Notes: a model not told the origin generated them from the sequence alone. A stretch of 49,794 bases of DNA from Halieaceae bacterium (GCA_018657645.1 JABHWT010000095.1:1-49794), one strand, 5' to 3'; shown: positions 9,829 through 20,048, counted from the first letter of the stretch. A program made the numbers and translations.

Positions 9829-10482
9829 ATGAGCAATAGCTCGAGCATACAATCCAAGCTTGCCATGAGCCCGGTCAAGAGTACACCCGCACCAGTTTTG
9901 TGCAAGCGAGAACTTACGCGAATCCGGGTTATCACAGCCGCCATTGACTGCATCTCTAAGGAGGGGTTTAGCGCTGCCCATACAAACCGCATTGCGGAGC
10001 GAGCCGACGTCAGCTGGGGCGTGTTGCAATATCATTTTGGCGACAAAGACAGTTTACTTCAGGCGGTATTGGATTACATTTTTGACGATTTCACTTCTTC
10101 CATCAGGGAGGCGCAAATCAACCACAAACAGTTGCGCGACCGGGTCAGCAAATTGATTGAAGTCGTATGGCAGCAGGTCAGTAAGCCCGGATACCGGGTG
10201 AGTATCGCCATCCTGAGTAACGCGGGTTGCAATACCGATTCAACTATAGATAAGTCTCGGATAGTGGACATTTGGTCCAGGGAAATAGGCGCTTTATGGC
10301 GCCGGATAATTGATGATCTGACCGAAACCCCTGGTAAAAGTGAAACAGCCAAGCGCTTAATGTTTGCCACCTTAAGAGGTTTTGCCGATGATTTAAATCC
10401 ACCTGAGCGCCGAACTACCGAGTCTCTCACTGGAGAACTTGATGCACTAGCTGATTCACTAACGTACTTACTGAATCAGTAA
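9829..10482 (+). CDS. TetR/AcrR family transcriptional regulator
   Basis: RIRVITAAIDCISKEGFSAAHTNRIAERADVSWGVLQYHFGDKDSLLQAVLDYIFDDF is a TetR N-terminal HTH. Confidence 0.93.
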   Translation: MSNSSSIQSKLAMSPVKSTPAPVLCKRELTRIRVITAAIDCISKEGFSAAHTNRIAERADVSWGVLQYHFGDKDSLLQAVLDYIFDDFTSSIREAQINHKQLRDRVSKLIEVVWQQVSKPGYRVSIAILSNAGCNTDSTIDKSRIVDIWSREIGALWRRIIDDLTETPGKSETAKRLMFATLRGFADDLNPPERRTTESLTGELDALADSLTYLLNQ

Positions 10483-10507
10483 CACTACTAGGCCTGGAGG
10501 TTCAAGC

Positions 10508-11368
10508 ATGAAATTCTGGCAATCACTGGCATTCGTTGAAATGGAGCAAATGCCCGAACTGGCCCAATTTTGTGAACAGCTGGGATTCTACGGCGTCTCC
10601 TATGGCGACCACCTGGTCACCACCAAAGAACAGGTGGACGAATACCTGTACCGGGACAGCGGGAACATTTTTTGGAACCCGGACACCCACTGGCCAGACA
10701 CATGGGTGGTGACCTCCGCCCTGGCTCAGGTTACCAGCACGCTGAAGTTTATTCCCACTGTTTACATCGTACCGCTACGCGACCCGTTCAGCACGGCCAA
10801 GGCCATTTCAACGGCCGCCTATCTGTCTAACAATCGCGTTATGCTTGGCGTAGGCGTTGGCTGGCAAAAGGCTGAGTTCGATATGGTTGGGATGAATTTT
10901 CACACACGGGGAAAAAGAACTGACGAGCAATTGGAGATTATTACACGCCTAATGTCCGGTGAGATGATCGAATACCATGGGAAATACTATGATTTCCCAC
11001 CGGTAAAGATGTCTCCGGGCCTCCAGCAGTCTGTTCCTGTTTTAATTGGTGGCTACTCGGCTGCCGCGATGCGGCGAGCGGCAAAACACGATGGCTGGAT
11101 GGCAACAATTCATGAGGAATCGGCAATTTATCCGCTGATCGATCAGCTCAATGAATATCGCCAGGAGCAAGGTACAGAAAATAAACCGTTCGATATCTGG
11201 TCTGGCGTAATAAACCCACAAACAGATACTTACTCTCGACTGGCTGAAGCTGGAATCACCATGGTTAATGGCTGCAACTTTCTCGACGACGACGGCAAGA
11301 CCACACTATCGAGTATTGACGAGAAAAAACGTCGACTCGAGGACTTTGCGCGGCGATTTATAACATAG
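10508..11368 (+). CDS. LLM class (luciferase-like) flavin/F420-dependent oxidoreductase
   Basis: VSYGDHL, NNRVMLGVGVGWQKAEFDMVGMNFHTRGKRTDEQLEIITRLMSGE, PVLIGGYSAAAMRRAAKHDGW. GGAGG-like SD upstream. Confidence 0.93.
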   Translation: MKFWQSLAFVEMEQMPELAQFCEQLGFYGVSYGDHLVTTKEQVDEYLYRDSGNIFWNPDTHWPDTWVVTSALAQVTSTLKFIPTVYIVPLRDPFSTAKAISTAAYLSNNRVMLGVGVGWQKAEFDMVGMNFHTRGKRTDEQLEIITRLMSGEMIEYHGKYYDFPPVKMSPGLQQSVPVLIGGYSAAAMRRAAKHDGWMATIHEESAIYPLIDQLNEYRQEQGTENKPFDIWSGVINPQTDTYSRLAEAGITMVNGCNFLDDDGKTTLSSIDEKKRRLEDFARRFIT

Positions 11369-11397
11369 ACTCCGGCATTGTGCTGGCTTGATCATCG

Positions 11398-12315
11398 GTG
11401 GACAAACAAGAGATGCTGCAGAATAAAAATGCCGTAGTAACGGGGGCCAGCATGGGCATCGGTAAGGCGGTAGCCATGGAACTGGCTCGCCGGGGTGCAA
11501 ATGTTGTGGTCAATAGTTCCGGCAATGGACCAGCAGGGCCAGGTTCAGACCCGGAGTCCTTGGACACTGTGGTGGCGGAGATAAAGAGCCTCGGCGGCAC
11601 AGCCATCGCTAGCTGTGGCTCGGTCGCAGATTTTGAATACGCCGGCGAACTTATCCAGCTTTGTGTCAATAAGCTGGGGGCAATAGACATTCTCATCAAT
11701 ATTGCAGGCGTCGGTGAAGGTAAGGGCTCCTCTATGGTCGAGATAGACTTTGATAACTGGAACCGCGTAATCGGAGTACACTTAACGGGCACCTTCAACA
11801 CCTGCAGGCATGCGCTTCCATTTATGGTCGATCAGAAAGACGGCGCAATCATCAACACCAGCTCACATGCATTTCTGGGCTCCTACGGGGGGTCTGCCTA
11901 TGCCGCCGCCAAGGGTGGGATAAACAGCCTCAGCGCCGCCATGGCCCGGGACTTTGCCGAGCACAATATCCGTTGCAATATAGTATTTCCCGGCGCCAAA
12001 ACGAGACTGTCTTCCGGCGCTGATTATGTAGCTCAGATCAGGCAGCTTAACAAACGAGGGTTGCTCGACGACCAGCGAATGGAGTCCGCTTTAAACCCCG
12101 CGCCTCCGGCCCATATTGCGCCGGTTTATGCGTTTTTAGCCAGCGACAAAGCCTCATCATTAACCGGCAAAATGTTCACAGCTTCAGGCTCGCATTTAGG
12201 TGAGTTTCCCTGGCCCGATGAACGGGTTATGGCAGTCGGGGACCCCAACACCAGAGGTGCCTGGCAGTACCAGGAGGTTCAAGACCTCCTCACTCCTGCG
12301 GCCGACGCTAGGTAA
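11398..12315 (+). CDS. Short-chain dehydrogenase/reductase
   Basis: NAVVTGASMGIGKAVAMELARRGANVVVNSS, DILINIAGVGEGKG, YGGSAYAAAKGGINSLSAAMARDF. GTG start at 11398 or ATG at 11413. Confidence 0.92.
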   Translation: MDKQEMLQNKNAVVTGASMGIGKAVAMELARRGANVVVNSSGNGPAGPGSDPESLDTVVAEIKSLGGTAIASCGSVADFEYAGELIQLCVNKLGAIDILINIAGVGEGKGSSMVEIDFDNWNRVIGVHLTGTFNTCRHALPFMVDQKDGAIINTSSHAFLGSYGGSAYAAAKGGINSLSAAMARDFAEHNIRCNIVFPGAKTRLSSGADYVAQIRQLNKRGLLDDQRMESALNPAPPAHIAPVYAFLASDKASSLTGKMFTASGSHLGEFPWPDERVMAVGDPNTRGAWQYQEVQDLLTPAADAR

Positions 12316-12398
12316 TATGGCGCGCTATTGCGCTGGTATTTCTTTGATTATAGGATGTGCCCCTACAATTTCATGTCAATTATACTTTGGAGAAACCC

Positions 12399-13241
12399 AT
12401 GAACCTCGAGCAGTTTCGAGACATCAGCTACCAGCTCGATGACGACGGCATTGTCACCCTGACCTTTAATACACCGCAGCGAAAAAATGCCCTGAGCCTG
12501 CTCACTTTTTTTGAGATTTACGCAGCAATAGAACAATTTGAACAGGATAACTCCGCCCATGCCATGATTCTCACCGGCGCCAGGGATCCCAATTCCGATG
12601 ACCCCGCTAAGGAGGCCTATAGCAGTGGCGGATACTTCAATCCGGATGCCTTTGAGGGTGTACCGGAGGAAGTCATTAAGCAGATCGACATGTCAGATAT
12701 CGCACAAAAACGTACTACCCTAAAAGTTCTACAATGCGAAAAACCAATCATAGCCGCCATCAATGGCCTGGCTATAGGCGGTGCATTCACCTTCACCCTG
12801 GCCGCCGCGGATCAAATTTTTATGTCTGAACACGCCTGGATTCAGCTGCCATTTGCCAAACTCGGTATATCAGTGGAACTGGGATCGTCCTTTATGCTGA
12901 CCCGACTGCTGGGTTTTCAAAAGGCCAAGGAGATTTTATTCTACTCCGAAAAAATCGATGCCCAGCAAGCGCTGCAACTGCAACTGGTCAACAAGGTGCT
13001 CCCCCACGAGGAACTGTTGTCCTATACTCGTCAAAAGACCTTGCAGCTTATCCCTCCAGCGGGGGCTGGCCTGGCAATACGGGAGATGAAGAAACTTCTA
13101 CACGAGCCACATATTGACGCCATTGGACATGCATTGGACTTGGAGAACCAGGCCCTGGGATTACTGTTCAAGTCTAGTGATTTTGCCGAGGGCATTGCTG
13201 CCCGCGTAGAGCGTCGGCCACCTGTTTTTACCGGTTCCTAG
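12399..13241 (+). CDS. Enoyl-CoA hydratase/isomerase family
   Basis: DGIVTLTFNTPQRKNALSLLTF, KPIIAAINGLAIGGAFTFTLAAADQIFMSEHAWIQLPFAKLGI. Start set at 12399 after GGAGAAA. Confidence 0.92.
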   Translation: MNLEQFRDISYQLDDDGIVTLTFNTPQRKNALSLLTFFEIYAAIEQFEQDNSAHAMILTGARDPNSDDPAKEAYSSGGYFNPDAFEGVPEEVIKQIDMSDIAQKRTTLKVLQCEKPIIAAINGLAIGGAFTFTLAAADQIFMSEHAWIQLPFAKLGISVELGSSFMLTRLLGFQKAKEILFYSEKIDAQQALQLQLVNKVLPHEELLSYTRQKTLQLIPPAGAGLAIREMKKLLHEPHIDAIGHALDLENQALGLLFKSSDFAEGIAARVERRPPVFTGS

Positions 13242-13339
13242 TAAGTTGCTGCGGCCTCACGCTCCAGAACCAGCACCCCTACCCAGAGCCAGTGCCCTTA
13301 CGTTGCACCGCACGGGTAGGCGAAAATCACTACCGTTGA

Positions 13340-13666
13340 TTAGCTCCACACGTCGGCGGGCACCTTCAATTCGTCAATAGGCTGGTCGCCAATCAGATGC
13401 TCGTCGATAATCCTGGCGACATCCGACGTTTTGAGATTGCCGTACATTACTCCCTCGGGATATACCAATGCTGTTGCTCCCTGCTCGCAAGCCCCAAGGC
13501 AACTGGTAGTGTTCAGTTTGAGCCTACCCCAGAGATTCCGTGCATCGATTTCCTTGGCAAATTCGTTGAGAATATCGCCGCCCCCTCTAGCACTGCAGCA
13601 ACCTTTGGGGTTGTCTGCGGGCCGCTGATGAGTGCACACAAGCACATGTTTCTCTGGTCTTGGCAT
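13340..13666 (-). CDS. Thioredoxin-like [2Fe-2S] ferredoxin-type protein
   Basis: HVLVCTHQRPADNPKGCCSARGG...LNTTSCLGACEQGATALVYPEGVMYGNL; Cys spacing of the (2Fe-2S) ferredoxin/NuoE-like fold. Confidence 0.85.
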   Translation of the reverse strand: MPRPEKHVLVCTHQRPADNPKGCCSARGGGDILNEFAKEIDARNLWGRLKLNTTSCLGACEQGATALVYPEGVMYGNLKTSDVARIIDEHLIGDQPIDELKVPADVWS

Positions 13667-13918
13667 AGTCAATATCCTGATATAGAAAATAGTGGTTAAG
13701 ATGCTTGCCCGCCATGCTACCTGTTTTCGAAGGTATTTGCAGCTTACTATAGCCCTCCACCGGTAGATCTGAGCCGGCACCAAGAAAACAGAGACGCAGC
13801 AGGCCTCCCAGATCGCAATTTGCGTAATGGGCGCCATGCACACCCAATCAGCAGCCAGCGATTGCCAGCAACGTGCAGTTTAGAGTATGTTGACCGACTG
13901 AAAATACGGGAGACGACA

Positions 13919-15448
13919 ATGCGACCCAGTTTACAAATGCTCTCCGATGACCTTGTAGCAAGGATTCTCGGCGAGGCAAAGCGCATTATGGCCGAGACCG
14001 GCATGAATATCCGTGGGGAGAATTTGCGGCAACGCCTGCTCGATCATGGTCTGAAGACCAATAGTAGCGGTGACCGGGTGCTGTTTCCACCTGAGACAGT
14101 GGATGCCGCCCTCGCGAGCGCCCCCAAATCGTTTACGCTTTACGATCGCGATGGGAATTCTCATGCAGAGATTGGAGGAGATAATGTCCATTTTGTCCCC
14201 GGATCCAGTGGTCTTAAAATCCTGGACCACCGCAGCGGAGTAGTCCGCCTTACGAACTCCACAGATTTCATAGAATATGCTCGGCTTTGCGATGGGCTCG
14301 AGCACATCGCCTACCTCGCTACAGCATTTTCAACCAATGATGACATCGAATCTCAGGTGTCGGATGCATGGCGTCTGTATATGACGCTGACAACCTCGAA
14401 AAAACCCGTTGTTTCCGGCGCTTTTAGTGAAAATGGCGTGCCGCGCATGGTCGAAATGATGCAATTTTTCCGTAGCGATCGCAAACATCTCATTGAAAAG
14501 CCGCTATCCATATTTACCATTACCGCCACCGGGAACTTCCGCTACGGCGAGGACTCCTGCCAGAATCTACTCGATTGCGTGGAGGCGGGAATTCCGATTG
14601 AAATCGTGCCGGTTACGCTCATGGGGCTGATCGCACCCGTCACTTTGGTGGGTGCTCTGGTTTTCCACTGTGTTGATGTTCTGACAGGCCTGACTATGGC
14701 CCAGATTGTGAAGCCGGGGACGCCGGTGATATTTGGTGGCGCACCGGCGGCCTTCGATATGAAAGCTGCCAGTTCGCCAATGGCGGCAATCGAGGCGCAG
14801 CGGCTGAACGCCGGCTATGTTCAAATTGCCAAGTCACTACAGCTACCCACTCAGGCCTATATGGCTTTAAGTGACGCAAAACTACTCGATGCCCAGGCGG
14901 GAGGGGAAACATTTAGCAGTGCATTGCTGGCTGCCATCGCCGGAGTTAATTCAGTGTCCGGCCCCGGCATGCTCGATTTTGTACTAACCTTCAGCCTCCC
15001 TAAGCTGGTGTTCGACAATGACGTGTGTGGCCAGGCACTGCACTTTGTGAAGGAAACAGAGGAGCTCGACGACTTGCCAACCACCGGTCTTGTGGATGAG
15101 CTACTTCGCGAGGATCATCTGATTACTGCGCCGCACACACTGGAGCACTGGCCCAAAGAGCTTTATCTGACGGCACCGGTAACCGACCGCATGAACCGAG
15201 AAGCCTGGCAGGATGATGGCTCGACGCAGCTCTATGACCGGGCCTGCGCTGAAGTGGATGAAAGGCTGGCCAATTACGTTCCGCTTGAAACGGACGCAGC
15301 GACCGATTCTGCAATGCGAGAATTAGTCAAAGCTGGTCTGGTAGATCAGGAAGCGCTACCTGAGCTGCCACCATTGCCGGAAAAACGAGCTCCCAAAGCT
15401 GTGGCCGGAAGACGAGGCCGCCCCGGGCGCCGCCGGCGGCCGTCCTAG
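13919..15448 (+). CDS. Trimethylamine methyltransferase (MttB) superfamily protein, non-pyrrolysine
   Basis: [17 protein letters not shown]...[99 protein letters not shown]; full-length 509 codons with no internal TAG. Confidence 0.9.
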   Translation: MRPSLQMLSDDLVARILGEAKRIMAETGMNIRGENLRQRLLDHGLKTNSSGDRVLFPPETVDAALASAPKSFTLYDRDGNSHAEIGGDNVHFVPGSSGLKILDHRSGVVRLTNSTDFIEYARLCDGLEHIAYLATAFSTNDDIESQVSDAWRLYMTLTTSKKPVVSGAFSENGVPRMVEMMQFFRSDRKHLIEKPLSIFTITATGNFRYGEDSCQNLLDCVEAGIPIEIVPVTLMGLIAPVTLVGALVFHCVDVLTGLTMAQIVKPGTPVIFGGAPAAFDMKAASSPMAAIEAQRLNAGYVQIAKSLQLPTQAYMALSDAKLLDAQAGGETFSSALLAAIAGVNSVSGPGMLDFVLTFSLPKLVFDNDVCGQALHFVKETEELDDLPTTGLVDELLREDHLITAPHTLEHWPKELYLTAPVTDRMNREAWQDDGSTQLYDRACAEVDERLANYVPLETDAATDSAMRELVKAGLVDQEALPELPPLPEKRAPKAVAGRRGRPGRRRRPS

Positions 15449-15634
15449 TGTGCGTCGCCGAGTGAGCCATTTACAATTAGATATGACCTGTCATACGTTG
15501 CAGCTTTCACCTGTAATCGGCATGCCATTGCCGGAGTAGTGTCTTACAATTTCCGACTGACGTTGCCAGTGGACAGCTGTTAATGATAGTTTGGGCGAAA
15601 ACTGGGCAGACTTGATCAGATACAAATAACCAGA

Positions 15635-15651
15635 GGGGAAACTAGTTCCCC
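15635..15651 (+). promoter_or_regulatory. Hairpin GGGGAA-ACTAG-TTCCCC just upstream of the acyl-CoA synthetase RBS
   Basis: 6-bp perfect stem with 5-nt loop read directly, followed by GCAGGAGATAGTAATG. Confidence 0.45.
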
Positions 15652-15665
15652 CGCAGGAGATAGTA

Positions 15666-17303
15666 ATGAAGTGGCATTTTGCCGATATTTGGGAAACCAT
15701 CGCCGACGCGATTCCAGAAAAACCTGCGCTTGCCCACGGTAAAACCAGGCGTACATGGGGTCAATACGAAGATAGAGCGGCGCGCCTGGCGCAGGCTTTT
15801 GTCGACAGTGGCCTGCAAGCAGATTCCAAGGCTGCCATTCTTGCCTACAACAGCCCCGAGTATATCGAGGCACAGTTCGCCATCTTTAAGTTTCGAGGCG
15901 TTCCGATCAACGTTAATTACCGCTATTTCGAAAGTGAACTGATTTATTTGCTTGAAAACTCAGACAGCGAAGCCATTATCTTTCAAGCTCAGTTCGCAGA
16001 CCGATTGGCGGCCATTCGCGATCAGCTTCCTGCGATTAAACTGTTTGTCGAAATTGATGATGGCTCCGGAGCACACCTCGATGGCGCAACACGCTACGAG
16101 GAAGCCATAGCAAGCTCCTCTCCTATGCCGCGCATAGAGCGCTCCGAAGATGACATATATATGCTCTACACCGGTGGCACCACCGGAATGCCAAAGGGTG
16201 TTATGTATACGCACGGGGATTTTTCTGCGGGCATCCTGTTCGGATATGACGCGCGAGGCGTTGCACGTCCCACCAATGGCGAGGAGTTTCAGGCAGCTGT
16301 CAGAGGGTTGCACGAGGCAGGCGCAGCACTTCGCAGCGTGCCGGGTTGTCCACTTATGCATGGAACTGGCATGTGGCTGGGCGCCATGTGCGTCCACCAT
16401 CTTGGCGGTTGTGTTGTAACTTTCGACAACAGTCATTTTGATCCCCACCAACTCTGGCAGTTAGTACAGGATGAGAAATTAACCGACGTTGTAATCGTCG
16501 GTGATGCATTCGCCAAACCCATGCTGAAGGCCCTCGATAGGGCCAAGGCTGATGGTAACCCCTATGATTTGAGTTCGATCGTGTACATGATCTCATCTGG
16601 TGTGATGTTTACCACAGAGGTCAAGCGCGGCTTGCTGGAACACGGCAATTTCGCAATCTTTGATGCCATGGGCTCCACCGAGGGCAGTATGGGCTCGTCG
16701 ATCATGACCAGAGAATCGCCTGTAAGTGAGACAGCCGAGTTCGTAATGAACGAAACCACCAAGGTCTTCACCGAGGACGGTCGGGAAGTAGAGCCCGGGT
16801 CGGGAGAGGTCGGCATGATCGCTAATGGCGGTTTTGCCCCTGTGGGCTATTACAAGGACCCGACAAAAAGTGCAGTGACATTCAAGGAGATAAATGGCCA
16901 CCGCTACTCGTTCCCAGGCGATCATGCAACTATTGCAGCGGATGGCACTTTAGTGCTGCTGGGACGTGGATCAATGTGCATTAACACCGGGGGCGAGAAA
17001 GTATTCCCGGAGGAAGTTGAGGAGGTACTGAAATCACATCCGGATGTTTACGACTGCCTGGTAGTAGGGGTGGACGATGAACGTTTTGGCGAGCGAGTGA
17101 TTGCAGTCACCTCGTTTTCGAGTGACCAGACTCCGGACCAACAGGCGCTAATTGAATGGATGCATGGGCGCCTCGCGGGCTACAAGCTCCCTAGAGAAGT
17201 CATCTACGTTCCCGAAGTACAGCGTGCGCCCAATGGCAAAGCCGATTATAAATGGGCCAAGCAGGTAGCAGTGGAACAGGCCGGTCAGGGCTCCGGACCA
17301 TAG
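15666..17303 (+). CDS. Acyl-CoA synthetase, AMP-binding family
   Basis: YMLYTGGTTGMPKGVMYTHGDF, STEGSMGSS, GEKVFPEEVEEVLKSHPDVYDCLVVGVDDERFGERV, LPREVIYVPEVQRAPNGKADYKW. Confidence 0.95.
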   Translation: MKWHFADIWETIADAIPEKPALAHGKTRRTWGQYEDRAARLAQAFVDSGLQADSKAAILAYNSPEYIEAQFAIFKFRGVPINVNYRYFESELIYLLENSDSEAIIFQAQFADRLAAIRDQLPAIKLFVEIDDGSGAHLDGATRYEEAIASSSPMPRIERSEDDIYMLYTGGTTGMPKGVMYTHGDFSAGILFGYDARGVARPTNGEEFQAAVRGLHEAGAALRSVPGCPLMHGTGMWLGAMCVHHLGGCVVTFDNSHFDPHQLWQLVQDEKLTDVVIVGDAFAKPMLKALDRAKADGNPYDLSSIVYMISSGVMFTTEVKRGLLEHGNFAIFDAMGSTEGSMGSSIMTRESPVSETAEFVMNETTKVFTEDGREVEPGSGEVGMIANGGFAPVGYYKDPTKSAVTFKEINGHRYSFPGDHATIAADGTLVLLGRGSMCINTGGEKVFPEEVEEVLKSHPDVYDCLVVGVDDERFGERVIAVTSFSSDQTPDQQALIEWMHGRLAGYKLPREVIYVPEVQRAPNGKADYKWAKQVAVEQAGQGSGP

Positions 17304-17322
17304 CCTTGGATCAGTTTGCGAA

Positions 17323-20010
17323 TCAGCCCGGCTCGGATGGTTCATCTGCACTCAGAGCTTTCCTGAGGGAGTCCTCCAATGTTTGAATGCTATAAGGTTT
17401 TTGGATAAAACCCGCCAGCCCTTTACTCAACGGTCCTTGAGTGGCAACCTCCGCAGTATAGCCGCTGCACAGAACGACTCTGGCTTTGGGACGAATACGT
17501 CGAATTTCCCAAAACGTCTGTTCGCCATTCATGTCTGGCATAGTGAGGTCGAGAAGTACACAAACAATCTTATCGGCATTCTCGCTATAGACTTCGAGAG
17601 CCTGACGCCCGTCGCAGGCAGTCAGAACCTCAAAACCCAAATGTTCCAACATCTGCGTTCCCACAGTGCAGACGGAGTCCTCATCATCCACTAGCAAAAC
17701 CACTCCCTTTCCACGCCACGATGTTGCATTGCTGCCCACCGGGCCATCGCCGCTGGAATCTCGCTCGGAAATATTGTTCAGGGGGAACAGCATCTTGAAA
17801 ACCGAGCCTTTGTCTATCTCGCTATACACTCGAACTGTCCCCTTGTGTCCACGGATAATACCCAGAACAGCAGACATACCCAGGCCACGCCCGGTGAATT
17901 TAGTAGTAAAAAAGGGATCGAAAATTTTCTCGATAGTTTCAGCATCCATACCGCTGCCTGTATCTCCGACTTCGAGATAGGCATATATCCCCTCACTTAG
18001 GCGTTCATCCTCAGTGGCATGCGGCCTGCCCTCGATACTGTCCAGAAAGACGCGGTCGCAATCCATGACACCTGTAGACAATGAGATCTCGCCGCTTTGC
18101 TCCCCTATTGCTTCCGAGGCATTGGTTACCAGATTCATAATGATCTGGCGAATCTGGGTGGCATCTCCGTCGAAACGGGGTAGGTTTGGATCAAAATTGT
18201 ATTTGAGCGCCGCTGACTTTGAGATAGATGCCTGCAACAGGCTTCCCGTTTCCCGAATCAGTTCATTCAGATCAATCGGCTCAATGACAAAATGGCCCAT
18301 ACCCGAATAGGCGAGCATTTGCTGGGTAAGATCTGCCGCGCGCCGCGAAGCCTCTTCAATTCCCTGAAGATTCTTGTACGTTGGAGAGTGAGGGGCAACC
18401 CGCCCCAAGGCCAGGTCGGCATTCCCCAGGATGGCCATGAGCAGATTGTTAAAATCATGAGCAATGCCGCCTGCCAGCACACCCAGACTCTCGAGCTTCT
18501 GGGCATGCTGAACCTGCCTTTCCAGGTGCAGGCGTTCCGCCTCCGCTCGCTTGCGGCCTCTGATGTCTGTCAGGCTACCGCGGATCAGTGTTCGGGATGC
18601 CGATGGTAAGCGAACCAGGCGGGAGTCGCACACTATCTCCTTCCCTTCAGAATCGCTGTGAGTCCATTCAAATACCGGGGTTTGACCCTCGGCCGCCTGT
18701 TGCAGCAGCTCGATCGCATACTCATCTGAGGGTCTGCCGTTGGGTTGTGTCGTCGGACTAACATCCAAGGGGCTTTTGGTGCACAATTCTGCGCGGGAGA
18801 ACTTGAACAGTTGCTCAGCATTTGCATTGGCGTCAACAAACCGCAGTAAATCCAGGTCCATGACAACAATGGCTTCGGGCGCATGCTCGACCAAAATTCT
18901 ATATCGATCCTCGCTTTCAAGCAGATCCCGCTCGGCCAGCATACGATTCGTAATGTCCTGCAGTGCGCCCGTCTGCCGTATAATCTTCCCACTGGCATCG
19001 CGCTCGAGGGTCGAGATAGAGCGAACCTCTCTCACCTCACCGTCTTTTCGTAAAATGCGATACTCCAGGTCATAGGGTTCCTCTCGTTCGACCAACGCCT
19101 CGTTCGCTTTAAGAAAACGTTGCCTGTCTCCCGGCGATACGTGCTCGTAAACCAGATCGAATGTGGGATCTATTTCGCCGGGTTTGTAGCCAAAAATTCG
19201 GTATTGTTCATTTGACCATACGAGTTTCCCCGTGATGATATCCCGGCTGTAACTTCCAACATGAGCCATTTTCTGGGCCTGATTCAACAGTCGTTCGCTC
19301 TCGATCAACCCCTCCTCTGACCGCATGCGCTCGCGGATTTCCTCATTTAAATCCGCTGTGTGAGACATCAGGCTACGTACCATGGGGTTGGCCAACCGAA
19401 AGAAAAGTACCAGGCCTAATAAAGTGAGCCCCAAAGCGCTCGCACCGGCGTAGATCCCAGCGCGGATAAACGGTGCTCGAATTTCACTAAGGTCTATTTT
19501 CGCCACTATCCCGATATTCAGTACCGCAAGGGGTTCATAGGCTGCGAGGACTGTGGCGCCGCGATAATCTCGCCCCACTATGGTGCCCGCGCTTCCCGAC
19601 AGTGCATTGCGCATGGGTTGAGCGAGATCTGAAGAAAAGGGGACTGGTTCGGGACTACTCAGGCCACCGTGTCGGTGACTCAAGAGGAATACGATATGAT
19701 CACCCTCTTTCTTTGCCACAGTGAATTCACCGGTTTCACCAAACCCCTCAAATTCGGCATGGGCCGCTCTTAACTGGCTGAGAGTTGCCTCAAAGGCCCC
19801 GCCGGGAACATCATCCGGGCTATGTTTGGCATCGAAGCGTGCTACCGCCTCAATTAATCGAGCCTGACTTTGAGCTGACTCCACTAACCGCGCGCGTTCT
19901 TCTTCGAAAGCGGTATCATATAGAATGGCCATGGATATTACAGCGCCACCCACGGCGACGACGATCATAATCAGACTTAGAACAAGCAGTTTTTGCCTAT
20001 CGCCGAGCAT
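17323..20010 (-). CDS. Hybrid sensor histidine kinase with PAS domains and C-terminal receiver
   Basis: N-terminal TM and extracytoplasmic region; two PAS-like segments; LGVLAGGIAHDFNNLLMAILGNADLAL H-box; ATPase N/G boxes; VVLLVDDEDSVCTVGTQMLEHLGFEVLTACDG...LLDLTMPDMNG receiver. Confidence 0.94.
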   Translation of the reverse strand: MLGDRQKLLVLSLIMIVVAVGGAVISMAILYDTAFEEERARLVESAQSQARLIEAVARFDAKHSPDDVPGGAFEATLSQLRAAHAEFEGFGETGEFTVAKKEGDHIVFLLSHRHGGLSSPEPVPFSSDLAQPMRNALSGSAGTIVGRDYRGATVLAAYEPLAVLNIGIVAKIDLSEIRAPFIRAGIYAGASALGLTLLGLVLFFRLANPMVRSLMSHTADLNEEIRERMRSEEGLIESERLLNQAQKMAHVGSYSRDIITGKLVWSNEQYRIFGYKPGEIDPTFDLVYEHVSPGDRQRFLKANEALVEREEPYDLEYRILRKDGEVREVRSISTLERDASGKIIRQTGALQDITNRMLAERDLLESEDRYRILVEHAPEAIVVMDLDLLRFVDANANAEQLFKFSRAELCTKSPLDVSPTTQPNGRPSDEYAIELLQQAAEGQTPVFEWTHSDSEGKEIVCDSRLVRLPSASRTLIRGSLTDIRGRKRAEAERLHLERQVQHAQKLESLGVLAGGIAHDFNNLLMAILGNADLALGRVAPHSPTYKNLQGIEEASRRAADLTQQMLAYSGMGHFVIEPIDLNELIRETGSLLQASISKSAALKYNFDPNLPRFDGDATQIRQIIMNLVTNASEAIGEQSGEISLSTGVMDCDRVFLDSIEGRPHATEDERLSEGIYAYLEVGDTGSGMDAETIEKIFDPFFTTKFTGRGLGMSAVLGIIRGHKGTVRVYSEIDKGSVFKMLFPLNNISERDSSGDGPVGSNATSWRGKGVVLLVDDEDSVCTVGTQMLEHLGFEVLTACDGRQALEVYSENADKIVCVLLDLTMPDMNGEQTFWEIRRIRPKARVVLCSGYTAEVATQGPLSKGLAGFIQKPYSIQTLEDSLRKALSADEPSEPG

Positions 20011-20038
20011 TCTATTCTCCAGCTAACTCAAGAGCATA

Positions 20039-20048
20039 GGGTTAACCC
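20039..20048. promoter_or_regulatory. 10-bp palindrome GGGTTAACCC in the divergent promoter region between the histidine kinase and the Mo-hydroxylase operon
   Basis: Direct reading; function unproven. Confidence 0.3.

Noticed and set aside
13919-15448. Pyrrolysine-containing trimethylamine methyltransferase
   Set aside because: No internal in-frame TAG; the amber is only the terminal stop and the protein is already full length.
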